From contig CALJHC010000026.1 of assembly GCA_938075415.1 (NCBI GenBank), positions 116,039 to 180,038 of the forward strand: a stretch of DNA of 64,000 nt, read 5' to 3'. The stretch's first letter is position 1. Each line of letters opens with the position of its first letter. The notes beneath the pieces are model-generated. The model searched no databases, was not told where the DNA came from, and worked only from the letters and a program-made list of their open reading frames with translations. The position numbers and the translations under genes are program-made. The DNA is from an uncultured Rubripirellula sp. (lineage in GTDB: Bacteria; Planctomycetota; Planctomycetia; Pirellulales; Pirellulaceae). Positions 1-8,340 of this stretch are shown here, piece by piece.

Positions 1-966
1 GAAACATCAAAGTTCATTGAGACGCATCAGGAGGAGCCTTTCTTTGCGATGCTGTCGTTCTATGCGGTTCATGCTCCAGTGCAAACCAGCAAGGAATTAT
101 GGCAGAAGTATCGAGAGGCAGCTCCTGTTCTTCCAGCAGGGCAGCGGCGTTTTAAGATCGATCGAACCTTGCCAGTTCGTCAAGTTCAAGATAATCCTGT
201 CTACGCAGGAATGGTGGAAACCACCGATCAAGCGGTGGGTCGTGTGCTTGATACACTCGAATCGTGCGGGTTGAAAGATTCCACCATCGTTATCTTCACC
301 AGTGACAATGGCGGGGTCTCGTCTGGTGATGCCTATGCCACTAGCAACTTACCCCTTCGGGGCGGGAAGGGGCGTCAGTGGGAAGGTGGTATTCGCGAGC
401 CTTACTACATTCGCTATCCCGAGGTGACCAAGCCGGGAGCGGAGTGCTCCGTGCCGGTCACGGGAGCTGATTTTTATCCGACGATTCTTGAACTTTGTGG
501 ACTTCCTCAGCGACCCGAGCAGCACGTGGATGGGGTATCACTGGTTCCATTGTTGGAAGGTGGTTCAATTCCCGAGCGGCCTTTGTATTGGCATTATCCA
601 CACTACGATAATCAGGGAGGAGAACCCAGTTCGTTGTTGCGTGTTGGTCAGTGGAAGCTGATTCATTACCACGAGGATGGTCGAGATGAGTTATACCGAC
701 TGTCCACCGATCCCCATGAACAGAGCGATCTTTCACGTTCATTTCCCGCTCGCACGAAAGCGATGGCTGAGCAACTTCAGGATTGGCTCGTTTCGGTCGG
801 AGCTAAATTTCCGATACCGGACCCGAGGTATGACCCCATGAAAACCGAGGCAAAGTTTTTGCGCATCCAAACGAGCCTTTGGCAGCAGTTGGAAAAAAAA
901 CATGAAGCGATGCTTGATCCCAACTGGAAGCCGAATGCCAACTGGTGGGGTAGCACGGTTGACTAG
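1..966 (+). CDS. Sulfatase, C-terminal part (5' end outside the window)
   Basis: The reading frame is open from the first base, so the gene starts upstream; the ATG at 49 lies inside it and is not the true start. Visible parts fit the arylsulfatase/alkaline-phosphatase superfamily: the metal-binding stretch FTSDNGG, a conserved lysine in the RGGKGRQWEGGIREP region, and the usual C-terminal pattern of WKLI followed by ELYRLSTDPHEQSDL. Enzymes of this family hydrolyse sulfate esters, in planctomycetes usually on algal polysaccharides in the periplasm or outside the cell. The N-terminal half with the formylglycine site (CxPxR) and any signal peptide is not in the window, so activity cannot be judged. 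A second sulfatase lies 2.7 kb downstream on the same strand. The substrate is unknown. Confidence 0.93.
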   Translation, partial: ETSKFIETHQEEPFFAMLSFYAVHAPVQTSKELWQKYREAAPVLPAGQRRFKIDRTLPVRQVQDNPVYAGMVETTDQAVGRVLDTLESCGLKDSTIVIFTSDNGGVSSGDAYATSNLPLRGGKGRQWEGGIREPYYIRYPEVTKPGAECSVPVTGADFYPTILELCGLPQRPEQHVDGVSLVPLLEGGSIPERPLYWHYPHYDNQGGEPSSLLRVGQWKLIHYHEDGRDELYRLSTDPHEQSDLSRSFPARTKAMAEQLQDWLVSVGAKFPIPDPRYDPMKTEAKFLRIQTSLWQQLEKKHEAMLDPNWKPNANWWGSTVD

Positions 967-1326
967 ATGGCGGAACGCTTTGCAGTGCCAAACAGCTGTT
1001 GCTTGCGTTGCAAACACGTGCCGGTAAAAGCGGCATCGTTTGCGATAGAAACGTTGAGGGTGAAATCACTTACCTCACTTGAGGGTGCAGGCGTTGGCAG
1101 TGGCATTCTCGAACGCTTTGTCGCGAGGATTTATCGAGCCGATCGAATTCATTGCATGGAAAATGACCTGAAAGATCTTGGGCTTGATGCGATCGAAGTT
1201 CATGCCATGCATTTGCTTTCTTGATTTCTGATTGCTGATTTCTGATTGCTGATTTCTGATTTCTGGGGGGGTGAATTGGATTTTCGTTCCAGTTGTCTGT
1301 AGATGAGTCGAGTTCTATTGGCTTGA
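967..1326. other. Intergenic region with a short repeat
   Basis: This stretch separates the end of the truncated sulfatase from the convergent FAD oxidoreductase gene. An 85-codon frame (967-1224, +) begins directly after the sulfatase stop, but it has no Shine-Dalgarno sequence of its own and resembles nothing I recognise, so I do not call it. The only clear structure is the tandem repeat at 1222-1263, followed by a run of seven G. I see no intrinsic terminator. Confidence 0.5.
1222..1263. repeat. 14-bp tandem repeat, three copies
   Basis: Two identical 14-base units (TGATTTCTGATTGC) are followed by a third with one change at position 13. The array lies in the gap between convergent genes and is directly followed by a G run. 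This looks like slippage or duplication rather than a mobile element. Confidence 0.85.
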
Positions 1327-3438
1327 TTAATCTTCAAGGTCGGTTTTGGTGTTGATGATTTGAATAGCGTCCAGGATTACATGTCCATCAGTGTCTTGGT
1401 TGCTGATTTCTACCTGATAATCAGATCCTGTTTCAAAACGAAAGATACCAACGGTAAGGAAGAGGTCATTGATTGGCGCGGTCTTGCGTTGATCAATTTT
1501 CACTTGGGTTGTACCTCTGGCGTGTTCGATTCGAACCGGGACATTGCTGGCCCGGTTGGGATAGCCCGAGTAACCGATACGCACTTCGTATTGGGCGGAT
1601 TGAGGAACCTGGAATTTGAAAACTGCGGTTTGGAATCCTTTGTCGGTGTCTCCATCGTGCAGGTAGCCATCGAGAACGTAAGGATAGACGGTTGTGCCGG
1701 CCCGGTCGAAACCTCGTCGCTTGGCTTGTACTTCGTCGATAACGATTCCTTGGAGCGTCTTTGGATCAATGCCTGCTTTGGGTGGTGAGGCCTTTGGGCC
1801 AGTCCACTGGAGAACTTGTTGGTCAGCGACGAGACGTTGTGACAAGTCGCTGTACTTAAGGTCTTGCACCGCGCAGTTCTGGTCGATTGACAGGCAGGCA
1901 GCAGTCGCCGCTGACTGACCGAGAACCATGAAAACTGGCTCCATTCGAATGGAGCCAAATGCGATGTGCGAGGCAGAAAGGCAGACGGGGACAAGGAGGT
2001 TGGTGCATTCTGATTTTGATGGAATGATCGAGCGATAGCTGATTGGGTAGGGTGAGAACCCACCAACCTGTACGTCACCTTCGTTGTGGACTTTTCCATC
2101 GACCCCGACGTAACGTTGCTGGTGATGCGAGTCCATGGTGTAGGCTGCAAGTCCGATCGAGTCGTTCGCCGTTTCACGACCTTGGCAATGATGTTGCGTC
2201 ATGACATATTCGCTAACCATCCGCCGTGCCTCGCGAATGTAAAGTTGTCCCTGCCATCCATCACCATGCTCAAATTCATCTTTGCACATTCCCCAACGTG
2301 AGACTTCTTTACGGATGTGGGCTGGGACTCTAGGGTGATTGGCAAGCGTCCAGAGGAATCCTTGCTGGTATAGACGGTGTTTGGCCACGATCTTTTCACG
2401 CTGTGCATAGGAGGCGTCGGGGTAGTCATAATTTTGGCCGATGAAGTCAGTGGAAAAACCGTAGTTATTGTTCGCATCAGTTTTTCGATTTGGCATGTGT
2501 CCGATGTGCCAAGGAATTCGCCTCTCGCCGGCTTCGAAGTTGCGTAGCAGCAATTCGTACCACTCCGGGACATAGCCTGCGGGTTTGATGAATGGAATTC
2601 GATTGTCGGGATGGTCGGTCATGCACATTCGGAAGCAATAGCTTTGAACCCGATGATCACCTTGGCCCTCTTCTCCGGGACCCGTTGGGTCGATGTGCGG
2701 AAGCAGGCCGCTGTTTTTTTTACCCGGGACCAGGTAGGGATCCACATCAGGCATTAGTTGGTGGTGTTTTGCCCTCTGGACTTGAACGCCGTTGAGGGTT
2801 TCGCTGTAGACGGAATTGGCTTCCCGACCGACGCTGTAACGCACTTGAGCAGCAGCTAATAAATCACCTTCGTAGCTGCAGTCAATGAAGGTTTTCGCGA
2901 GGATGCGTTTTCCTGATTCAAGTCGGATTTCTGATATTCTTGGTGGTGCCAGCGTTTTCAAGACACCCTGTTCACTGCGTTCAAGGCGTTCGTTGTAGAT
3001 GATTTGAATCTCGTTTTCGCGAACCCAATCCAAGTAGATTTGATGAGCCACACTTGGCTCGAATGTCCACATGGTTTCTTCCGTGATGCTGGTTGCTGAT
3101 TGGCCACCGCTACGGTACTCATCGCTTGCTTGCCACTTCCAAGCACTAGGTTTTGAGTAGTGTTGCCGAACTTTCCGATAGAAATCTTTTGATAGACCAC
3201 CGATCGCCGCTTTCTTGCCAATATCCGTTTGTCCTAGGCCACCGGTGGTCAGACCGCCGATCCTGCCTGAGGGCTCAATGATCAAAACATGTTTTCCCAT
3301 CGTTTTTGCCTGAATCGCTGCAACAACACCGGCCGAGGTTCCCCCGTAGATCGCAACGTCACAGTGAAGTGTTTGTGATTTCGCCGATGCTGAAATGAAA
3401 GCGATCATCGAAAACATTAAAAAGCAACGCGATGACAT
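1327..3438 (-). CDS. Secreted FAD-dependent oxidoreductase with C-terminal golvesin-like domain
   Basis: The 703-residue protein begins with a hydrophobic signal-like stretch (residues 4-20). A dinucleotide-binding beta-alpha-beta motif follows, YGGTSAGVVAA at 31-41, then GGLTTGGLGQTD at 61-72, typical of the FAD-dependent oxidoreductase family (Pfam FAD_oxidored). The later IDCSYEGDLLAAAQV motif is also characteristic. Roughly residues 565-697 resemble the golvesin / xanthan-lyase C-terminal beta-sandwich, a likely carbohydrate- or surface-binding module. The substrate is unknown; the position between two sulfatases suggests work on sugars or sugar acids outside the cytoplasm. The gene stands alone, convergent with the truncated sulfatase and divergent from the next one. 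The family is well supported; the exact reaction is not. Confidence 0.88.
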   Translation of the reverse strand: MSSRCFLMFSMIAFISASAKSQTLHCDVAIYGGTSAGVVAAIQAKTMGKHVLIIEPSGRIGGLTTGGLGQTDIGKKAAIGGLSKDFYRKVRQHYSKPSAWKWQASDEYRSGGQSATSITEETMWTFEPSVAHQIYLDWVRENEIQIIYNERLERSEQGVLKTLAPPRISEIRLESGKRILAKTFIDCSYEGDLLAAAQVRYSVGREANSVYSETLNGVQVQRAKHHQLMPDVDPYLVPGKKNSGLLPHIDPTGPGEEGQGDHRVQSYCFRMCMTDHPDNRIPFIKPAGYVPEWYELLLRNFEAGERRIPWHIGHMPNRKTDANNNYGFSTDFIGQNYDYPDASYAQREKIVAKHRLYQQGFLWTLANHPRVPAHIRKEVSRWGMCKDEFEHGDGWQGQLYIREARRMVSEYVMTQHHCQGRETANDSIGLAAYTMDSHHQQRYVGVDGKVHNEGDVQVGGFSPYPISYRSIIPSKSECTNLLVPVCLSASHIAFGSIRMEPVFMVLGQSAATAACLSIDQNCAVQDLKYSDLSQRLVADQQVLQWTGPKASPPKAGIDPKTLQGIVIDEVQAKRRGFDRAGTTVYPYVLDGYLHDGDTDKGFQTAVFKFQVPQSAQYEVRIGYSGYPNRASNVPVRIEHARGTTQVKIDQRKTAPINDLFLTVGIFRFETGSDYQVEISNQDTDGHVILDAIQIINTKTDLED

Positions 3439-3679
3439 CTCTTATGCTCTGGGTGATTGGTCTAAAGTGGAGACGGTTCTCGGATACGCCGGTTGTTCAC
3501 GGCATTCACGGCGATGAATTACCGCGATTGGTTCGGTATCTTTAGTGAACTCGCTGAGTTGTTGTTTTTTTTCGCGTGGATTCGCTCAAGCGAGTTGCAC
3601 GCATTGGTTGTTGTTTGTTGGTTCGAAATATCAGGTGTGGTTTGCCATGTTGCGGTTGTTGGTTGATCAGAGGGACAGA

Positions 3680-5170
3680 ATGGATGGAAATAGCAGAGTC
3701 GTCAGAGTGAGAGGCTGGTGCTCATGGGGGCAGTTCGCAGTGGTCTTCGCGATGATGATAGTTTTCGCGGTGAGTGGCCGTGTCAGTTTCGCCGCGAATC
3801 AGCCGAATTTTTTGGTGGTTTTGGCTGATGATTGCACCTTTCGCGATCTTGGTTGTTACGGTGGGCAGGCTCAAACCCCCAACATTGATCAGTTGGCAAC
3901 CGAAGGCATGAAAATGGCTAGGTGCTTTCAGACCGCACCGATGTGTTCACCAACTCGGCACAATCTTTACACAGGTCAGTACCCGGTGAAGACGGGTGCT
4001 TATCCAAATCACACTCAGACATTTGATCACATCAAAAATGTTAATCATTTTTTTAAGCCGATGGGTTACCGACTCGCTTTATCCGGCAAAGTCCATGTGG
4101 GGCCGCGTCCGTTATTTCCCTTCGAATACAGCTCCAAAGGAAATAATCCTGACATGGAAATGGTTGATGAGCTGATGCAGCAATGCAAAGCCGAGGATAC
4201 TCCATTTTGTTTGTTTGCCTGCAGTAATGAACCTCATTCGCCGTGGAATAAAGGCGATGCGAGCAAGTATCCCACCAGCGAAATTGTCTTGCCGCCGTAT
4301 CTTCCTGACACCCCGAAGATGCGAGATGGATTCAGTCGTTACCTGGCTGAGATTTCATATTTTGATGATCAGGTTGGTCAGTTGCTTCGTTTAGTTGAGA
4401 AGCATGGCCTGACTGAGAATACCGTGGTAATGGTGCTTTCTGAACAAGGTAATTCCATGCCATTCGCCAAGTGGACCTGCTATGACAGTGGTCTGCAATC
4501 GGCAATGGTGGTCCGCTGGCCCGGAAGAATACAGCCCGGTTCGATCAGCGATGCGATGGTCGAGTACGTGGACGTTTTGCCAACGTTTCTTGAGATTGCC
4601 GGTGGCAAGGATCGTGGGGCAAGTTTGGATGGCAGGAGTTTTCTTCCTGTTTTACTTGGGGATCAGGACAAGCATAAATCGTTTGTTTATGGCGCGATGA
4701 CCACACGTGGCATCATCAATGGAAATGAATGTTACCCAATTCGATCGGTGCGATCGCAAACTCATAAGCTGATTCTGAATCTGCAGCATGATCAGCCATT
4801 CACCAACGCTTGCGTTAAAAGTCCCGAGTTTGTTTCCTTGGTCAACGCTGCCGCGACAGGGAATGCCGCAGCGAAGGCCGCTGTGGATCGCTATCAGAAT
4901 CGACCTGCGGTCGAATTCTATGATCTGGTTACGGATCCCTTGGAGATGCGGAACTTGGCCTCGGATTCTGGCCAGCAGGCAACAATGGCTCTGTTAAAAA
5001 AACAGCTGCAAAGCTGGATGGAATCCCAAGGCGATGAGGGCATTGCCACCGAGTATCGGGCCAATGAGCACAAGCCAAAACGGGGTGGCTCAGGGGGTAG
5101 ATCAAAGCAGAAACGTAATGGTACGGCTGCCAAAAAACAGGATCCTGCTCAGAGCTCAGAGAACAAATAG
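3680..5170 (+). CDS. Secreted sulfatase (formylglycine type)
   Basis: A reading frame is open from 3545, but I choose the ATG at 3680 because AGAGGG lies 5-6 bases upstream and the protein then starts with a clean signal peptide (charged start, hydrophobic AVVFAMMIVFAVSG, cleavage near SFAA). Metal-binding ADD and DLGCYGG follow. The activation motif CSPTRHNLYTG contains Cys89, expected to become formylglycine. The second metal site reads LSEQGNS, with Glu-Gln where most sulfatases have Asp-His/Asn, followed by FAKWTCYD; I recall this pattern from a sulfatase subgroup, but could not check it. The end is basic and low-complexity (roughly 30 residues rich in K, R, G, S). It probably cleaves sulfate from a glycan. 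It is convergent with the regulator gene at 5285. Confidence 0.92.
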   Translation: MDGNSRVVRVRGWCSWGQFAVVFAMMIVFAVSGRVSFAANQPNFLVVLADDCTFRDLGCYGGQAQTPNIDQLATEGMKMARCFQTAPMCSPTRHNLYTGQYPVKTGAYPNHTQTFDHIKNVNHFFKPMGYRLALSGKVHVGPRPLFPFEYSSKGNNPDMEMVDELMQQCKAEDTPFCLFACSNEPHSPWNKGDASKYPTSEIVLPPYLPDTPKMRDGFSRYLAEISYFDDQVGQLLRLVEKHGLTENTVVMVLSEQGNSMPFAKWTCYDSGLQSAMVVRWPGRIQPGSISDAMVEYVDVLPTFLEIAGGKDRGASLDGRSFLPVLLGDQDKHKSFVYGAMTTRGIINGNECYPIRSVRSQTHKLILNLQHDQPFTNACVKSPEFVSLVNAAATGNAAAKAAVDRYQNRPAVEFYDLVTDPLEMRNLASDSGQQATMALLKKQLQSWMESQGDEGIATEYRANEHKPKRGGSGGRSKQKRNGTAAKKQDPAQSSENK

Positions 5171-5284
5171 TCGGTTAGATGAGCTGATTTGTTCTTTGGT
5201 TTTTTTGTTGCTATTGGATCGTATTTGCGATCTCCCCAATGATCGCTTTTCTGCTTGATTGTTGGGTGAAATGCGGTTGCACGA

Positions 5285-6445
5285 TTAATGGTTAGATGTT
5301 TGCTGTTGACGATAGGCGCTCGGTGTTATTCCAGAGAACTGCTTGAAAGCGACGCTCAGGTATTCCGCGTGCTCGAAACCCGCGAGTTTTGCGATCTCAG
5401 CGATAGACAGATCCGTCTCAATCAGCAGTCGCTTCACTTTTGAAATCTTTTGCCTGATAATTTCTTGATGCGGTGTCCGTCCCAATCTCTTCGTGAATCG
5501 GCTCTCAAGCACTCGGCGTGAAAGTGAGGTTTCTCGAAGGATGTCATTGACGTTAATTCCGGACGACGCATATTGTCGAATGAATTGCAATGCTTTTGCG
5601 ACATCGGCGTCATCGATCGCAAGCGTGTCGGTGGACTGTCGTGTTTTAATTCCACGCGGTTGAATGAGAATAGCATCGCTTCTTATTTTCTCGCCTGACA
5701 TCATTCGATCCAAAAGGCTGGCGGCTTCAAAGCCGGCTCGCTGGCTGTTGGGAATGACGCTTGACAGCGGTGGGTCGGATAGGTTGCAAAGGATTTCATC
5801 ATTATCGGCTCCGATCACCGCGACTTGTTCTGGTACGGTGAGGTCGAGTTCCCTGCACGCATCCAGAACCTCGCGTGCCTTGATGTCATAACACCCCATG
5901 ATGCCGACTGGCTTAGGGAGCGTGACAAGCCACTTGGTTAATCTGTCTTTTTCACGGATTAGGGAGTAATTATCCTCCAGTCTTGATTGCGATTGATGGA
6001 CGAAGTAGCTGCAGCCTTTCTCGTCGGCAAGTGAAGCAAAGTGTTGCTCCCGCCAAAATGACCAGTTGAAGCCCGGGTCGCCAACAAAGGCAAGGTTGGT
6101 GAAACCTCGTTCGTGAAGGTGTTCTGCTGCAAGTTGAGATATCGCTCGATCGTCCGTTTCAACCCATGGAATATTGGGGAGATGCCGAGCGGCGCTGACA
6201 TCAATCGTCGGTAGACGTTTTCGCGAAATGACCTTCGCCATTTCTTTGGTTTCTATTCTCGCAATAATGCCATCGCCTCTCCAGCCTTTGAACCAGGTTG
6301 GTGGACTCGAGATTCTTTGAAGTTCTGGTAGATGAACGGACCATTCTTCGTGACCCCGAATGTACTCAACTGCGCCGGAGAGCAATCCACGTGCGTAAGC
6401 ATTAGAGGTTTCAATGAGGAGTGCGACTGATCGGCGCGGTTTCAT
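5285..6445 (-). CDS. XylR-type transcriptional regulator (LacI-like sensor plus AraC HTH)
   Basis: The 386-residue protein lacks an N-terminal LacI helix-turn-helix. It starts directly with a periplasmic-binding-protein-like sensor domain (about residues 6-270; RSVALLIETSNAYARGLL, then VGDPGFNWSF and VAVIGADNDE). It ends with two AraC-type helix-turn-helix units (about 285-380; SIAEIAKLAGFEHAEYLSVA and FKQFSGITPSAYR). This layout is that of E. coli XylR, which senses a sugar and activates catabolic genes. It is transcribed away from the Gfo/Idh gene at 7036 across a 590-base gap, which suggests it controls that gene, itself, or both. The ligand is unknown and need not be xylose. Confidence 0.92.
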   Translation of the reverse strand: MKPRRSVALLIETSNAYARGLLSGAVEYIRGHEEWSVHLPELQRISSPPTWFKGWRGDGIIARIETKEMAKVISRKRLPTIDVSAARHLPNIPWVETDDRAISQLAAEHLHERGFTNLAFVGDPGFNWSFWREQHFASLADEKGCSYFVHQSQSRLEDNYSLIREKDRLTKWLVTLPKPVGIMGCYDIKAREVLDACRELDLTVPEQVAVIGADNDEILCNLSDPPLSSVIPNSQRAGFEAASLLDRMMSGEKIRSDAILIQPRGIKTRQSTDTLAIDDADVAKALQFIRQYASSGINVNDILRETSLSRRVLESRFTKRLGRTPHQEIIRQKISKVKRLLIETDLSIAEIAKLAGFEHAEYLSVAFKQFSGITPSAYRQQQTSNH

Positions 6446-7035
6446 GGGGATTGGATTTGAGGCAGGTTAGGTTAATATCGTTAAGTTCTTTCATGTCTGG
6501 ATAGATAGGTTAGCGGGAATTACGGCATTTAAGCGTTCCATGCTGGTGAAAAATCTCAAATTTATTGCGCAGGATCTCATGGACTTTACCCCCGTAACCG
6601 TCAGAATGTTGGAGAACAACCTCGACGATAACCTCGGTAATCGAAAGGTTCGTCGGTTGGGGTTTGATGAATTGATTGGTAATCACTGTTCCGGCGTTGC
6701 TTGATTGGGTTTCCGATGTTCAGTTTGAGGTGTAATGGAGGGAATGTTGTCCCTGCGTGATCGAATGTTTTTTTCGGTGACGATTGCTTGATGCTCAGTT
6801 GCTCAAGATCGGAATCGCCTGACTGAAAGGAAGCGAATTCTTCGTTTTGATTGAACCGCCCGTCGGTTGTGTTGACGGGGCCCTGTCACATCCATGAATC
6901 GTTCTGGCATCGTGACGAAGAATGCCAAAAACCCTTTTTGACACAAACGTCATGAGGCGAAAAGTCTGATCATCAAGGGGCTTGAATTAGACAAGACACT
7001 CTTCAGCAACAACACTTCGATAAGGAAGAATTTTA
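6446..7035. promoter_or_regulatory. Divergent regulatory region between XylR-like gene and Gfo/Idh gene
   Basis: This 590-base gap lies between divergent start codons and must hold both promoters and probably regulator sites. A TTGACA hexamer occurs at 6938-6943 on the plus strand, but no good -10 box follows at 16-18 bases, so I do not call a promoter. AAGGAAG just upstream of 7036 is the ribosome-binding site of the Gfo/Idh gene. I see no coding frame or obvious long inverted repeat. Confidence 0.4.
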
Positions 7036-8154
7036 ATGAGCCAAACGATAAATGTTGCCATGGTCGGACTCGGGTTCGGTGCCGAGTTCATTCCCATTTA
7101 TCAATCTCACGCCAACACGAACGTGGTAGCGGTTTGCCGCCGCAATGAAGTGGAGATGAACAAGGTTGCTGATCAGTTTGGAATCCCGGGTCGCTACGCA
7201 AAGTTTGAGCAGGTGCTTGCAGATCCAAATGTTGATTTTGTTCACATCAACAGTCCGATTGCTGATCATGCCTGGATGTCATTGCAAGCTCTTGATGCTG
7301 GAAAGCATGTGATGTGTACCGTGCCGATGGCCACGACGATTGAGGAGTGTCAGCAGATTGTGGAAAAGGTGAAAGAGACTGGACTGAAGTACATGATGGC
7401 GGAGACGGTGGTGTACAGTCGGGAGTTTTTGTTCATCAAAGAAATGTACGAGAAAGGCGAATTAGGCAAGATTCAGCACCTCGCCGCATCTCACCCGCAG
7501 GATATGGATGGTTGGCCTGAGTACTGGGAAAAGATGATTCCCATGCACTACGCAACTCACGTGGTGAGCCCGTGTCTTGGGCTCGTTAAAGGTTTAGCGG
7601 AGTACGTCAGTTGTTTTGGCAGCGGTGCGGTTCGCGATGATATTGCAGAGAAATCAGGAAATCCCTTCGCCGTTCAAAGTTGCCACATCAAAGTGAAGGA
7701 TTCTGATGTGACGGCGCACATTTGGAGATTCCTTTATGATGTCGCGCGTCAGTATCGTGAGAGCTTCGACGTTTATGGAACGAAAAAGAGTTTCGAATGG
7801 ACGTTGGTGGAAAATGAGCCGCATGTGATTCACACTGCAAAGAAACCAGAGCCAGAAATTCCAGAGAAAGTGGAGGTGCCCGACTTTGCGCATTTACTTC
7901 CTGAAGAAATTCGCAAATACACCCTTCCTCAAGAGATTCATGATTCTGAACATCTCTCTTTCATTCAGGGCGGAGGGCATGGTGGCTCGCATCCCCATCT
8001 GGTTAACGAATTTGCCAATGCGCTCATCGAGGATCGTGATCCGTGGCCTAACGCTGTGACCAGTGCCAACTGGACATGTGTGGGTATCTGTGCTCATGAG
8101 TCAGCAATGAAGGGTGGGCAACGTGTTGATCTGCCGGAATTTACGCTGAGTTAG
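7036..8154 (+). CDS. Gfo/Idh/MocA family oxidoreductase, variant without the EKP lysine
   Basis: The 372-residue protein has the N-terminal Rossmann signature VGLGFGAEF (about 10-18) and family spacing up to the HVMC strand near 91-94. There the normal catalytic/cofactor motif E-K-P is replaced by T95-V96-P97, so the usual active-site lysine is absent. The C-terminal part contains MHYATHVVSP and GGSHPHLVNEF, the latter typical of members acting on sugars or glycosyl groups. A good Shine-Dalgarno sequence (AAGGAAG) precedes the ATG. No signal peptide is seen, so it is probably cytoplasmic. The XylR-like regulator is divergent, and the large ThuA/cytochrome protein follows 186 bases downstream. 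The family call is firm; whether it is a dehydrogenase is open. Confidence 0.92.
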   Translation: MSQTINVAMVGLGFGAEFIPIYQSHANTNVVAVCRRNEVEMNKVADQFGIPGRYAKFEQVLADPNVDFVHINSPIADHAWMSLQALDAGKHVMCTVPMATTIEECQQIVEKVKETGLKYMMAETVVYSREFLFIKEMYEKGELGKIQHLAASHPQDMDGWPEYWEKMIPMHYATHVVSPCLGLVKGLAEYVSCFGSGAVRDDIAEKSGNPFAVQSCHIKVKDSDVTAHIWRFLYDVARQYRESFDVYGTKKSFEWTLVENEPHVIHTAKKPEPEIPEKVEVPDFAHLLPEEIRKYTLPQEIHDSEHLSFIQGGGHGGSHPHLVNEFANALIEDRDPWPNAVTSANWTCVGICAHESAMKGGQRVDLPEFTLS

Positions 8155-8340
8155 TTGCTTTGTCGTTTGTGAGAATTAGCGTTGCGGCGAAGTTCGACAT
8201 GATCGAGTCACTTTGCCTTTGGAGTTTTTGATGCCAAATTCTTTTTAGGTATTGGTTGGGTTAGGCGGGGTTCACCTTCTATCTACCCTGATGTTAATGC
8301 CGTCAATGGCATCGCTCTTCGACGATTTGAAACAGAGGAG

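Noticed and set aside
967..1224. 85-codon frame directly after the truncated sulfatase
   Set aside because: No Shine-Dalgarno sequence, no recognisable product; probably chance.
1500..2177. 225-codon minus-strand frame within the FAD oxidoreductase gene
   Set aside because: Lies in another frame of a strongly supported gene; the composition is random.
6938..6966. Sigma-70-like promoter before the Gfo/Idh gene
   Set aside because: A TTGACA box is present but no acceptable -10 element at 16-18 bases.
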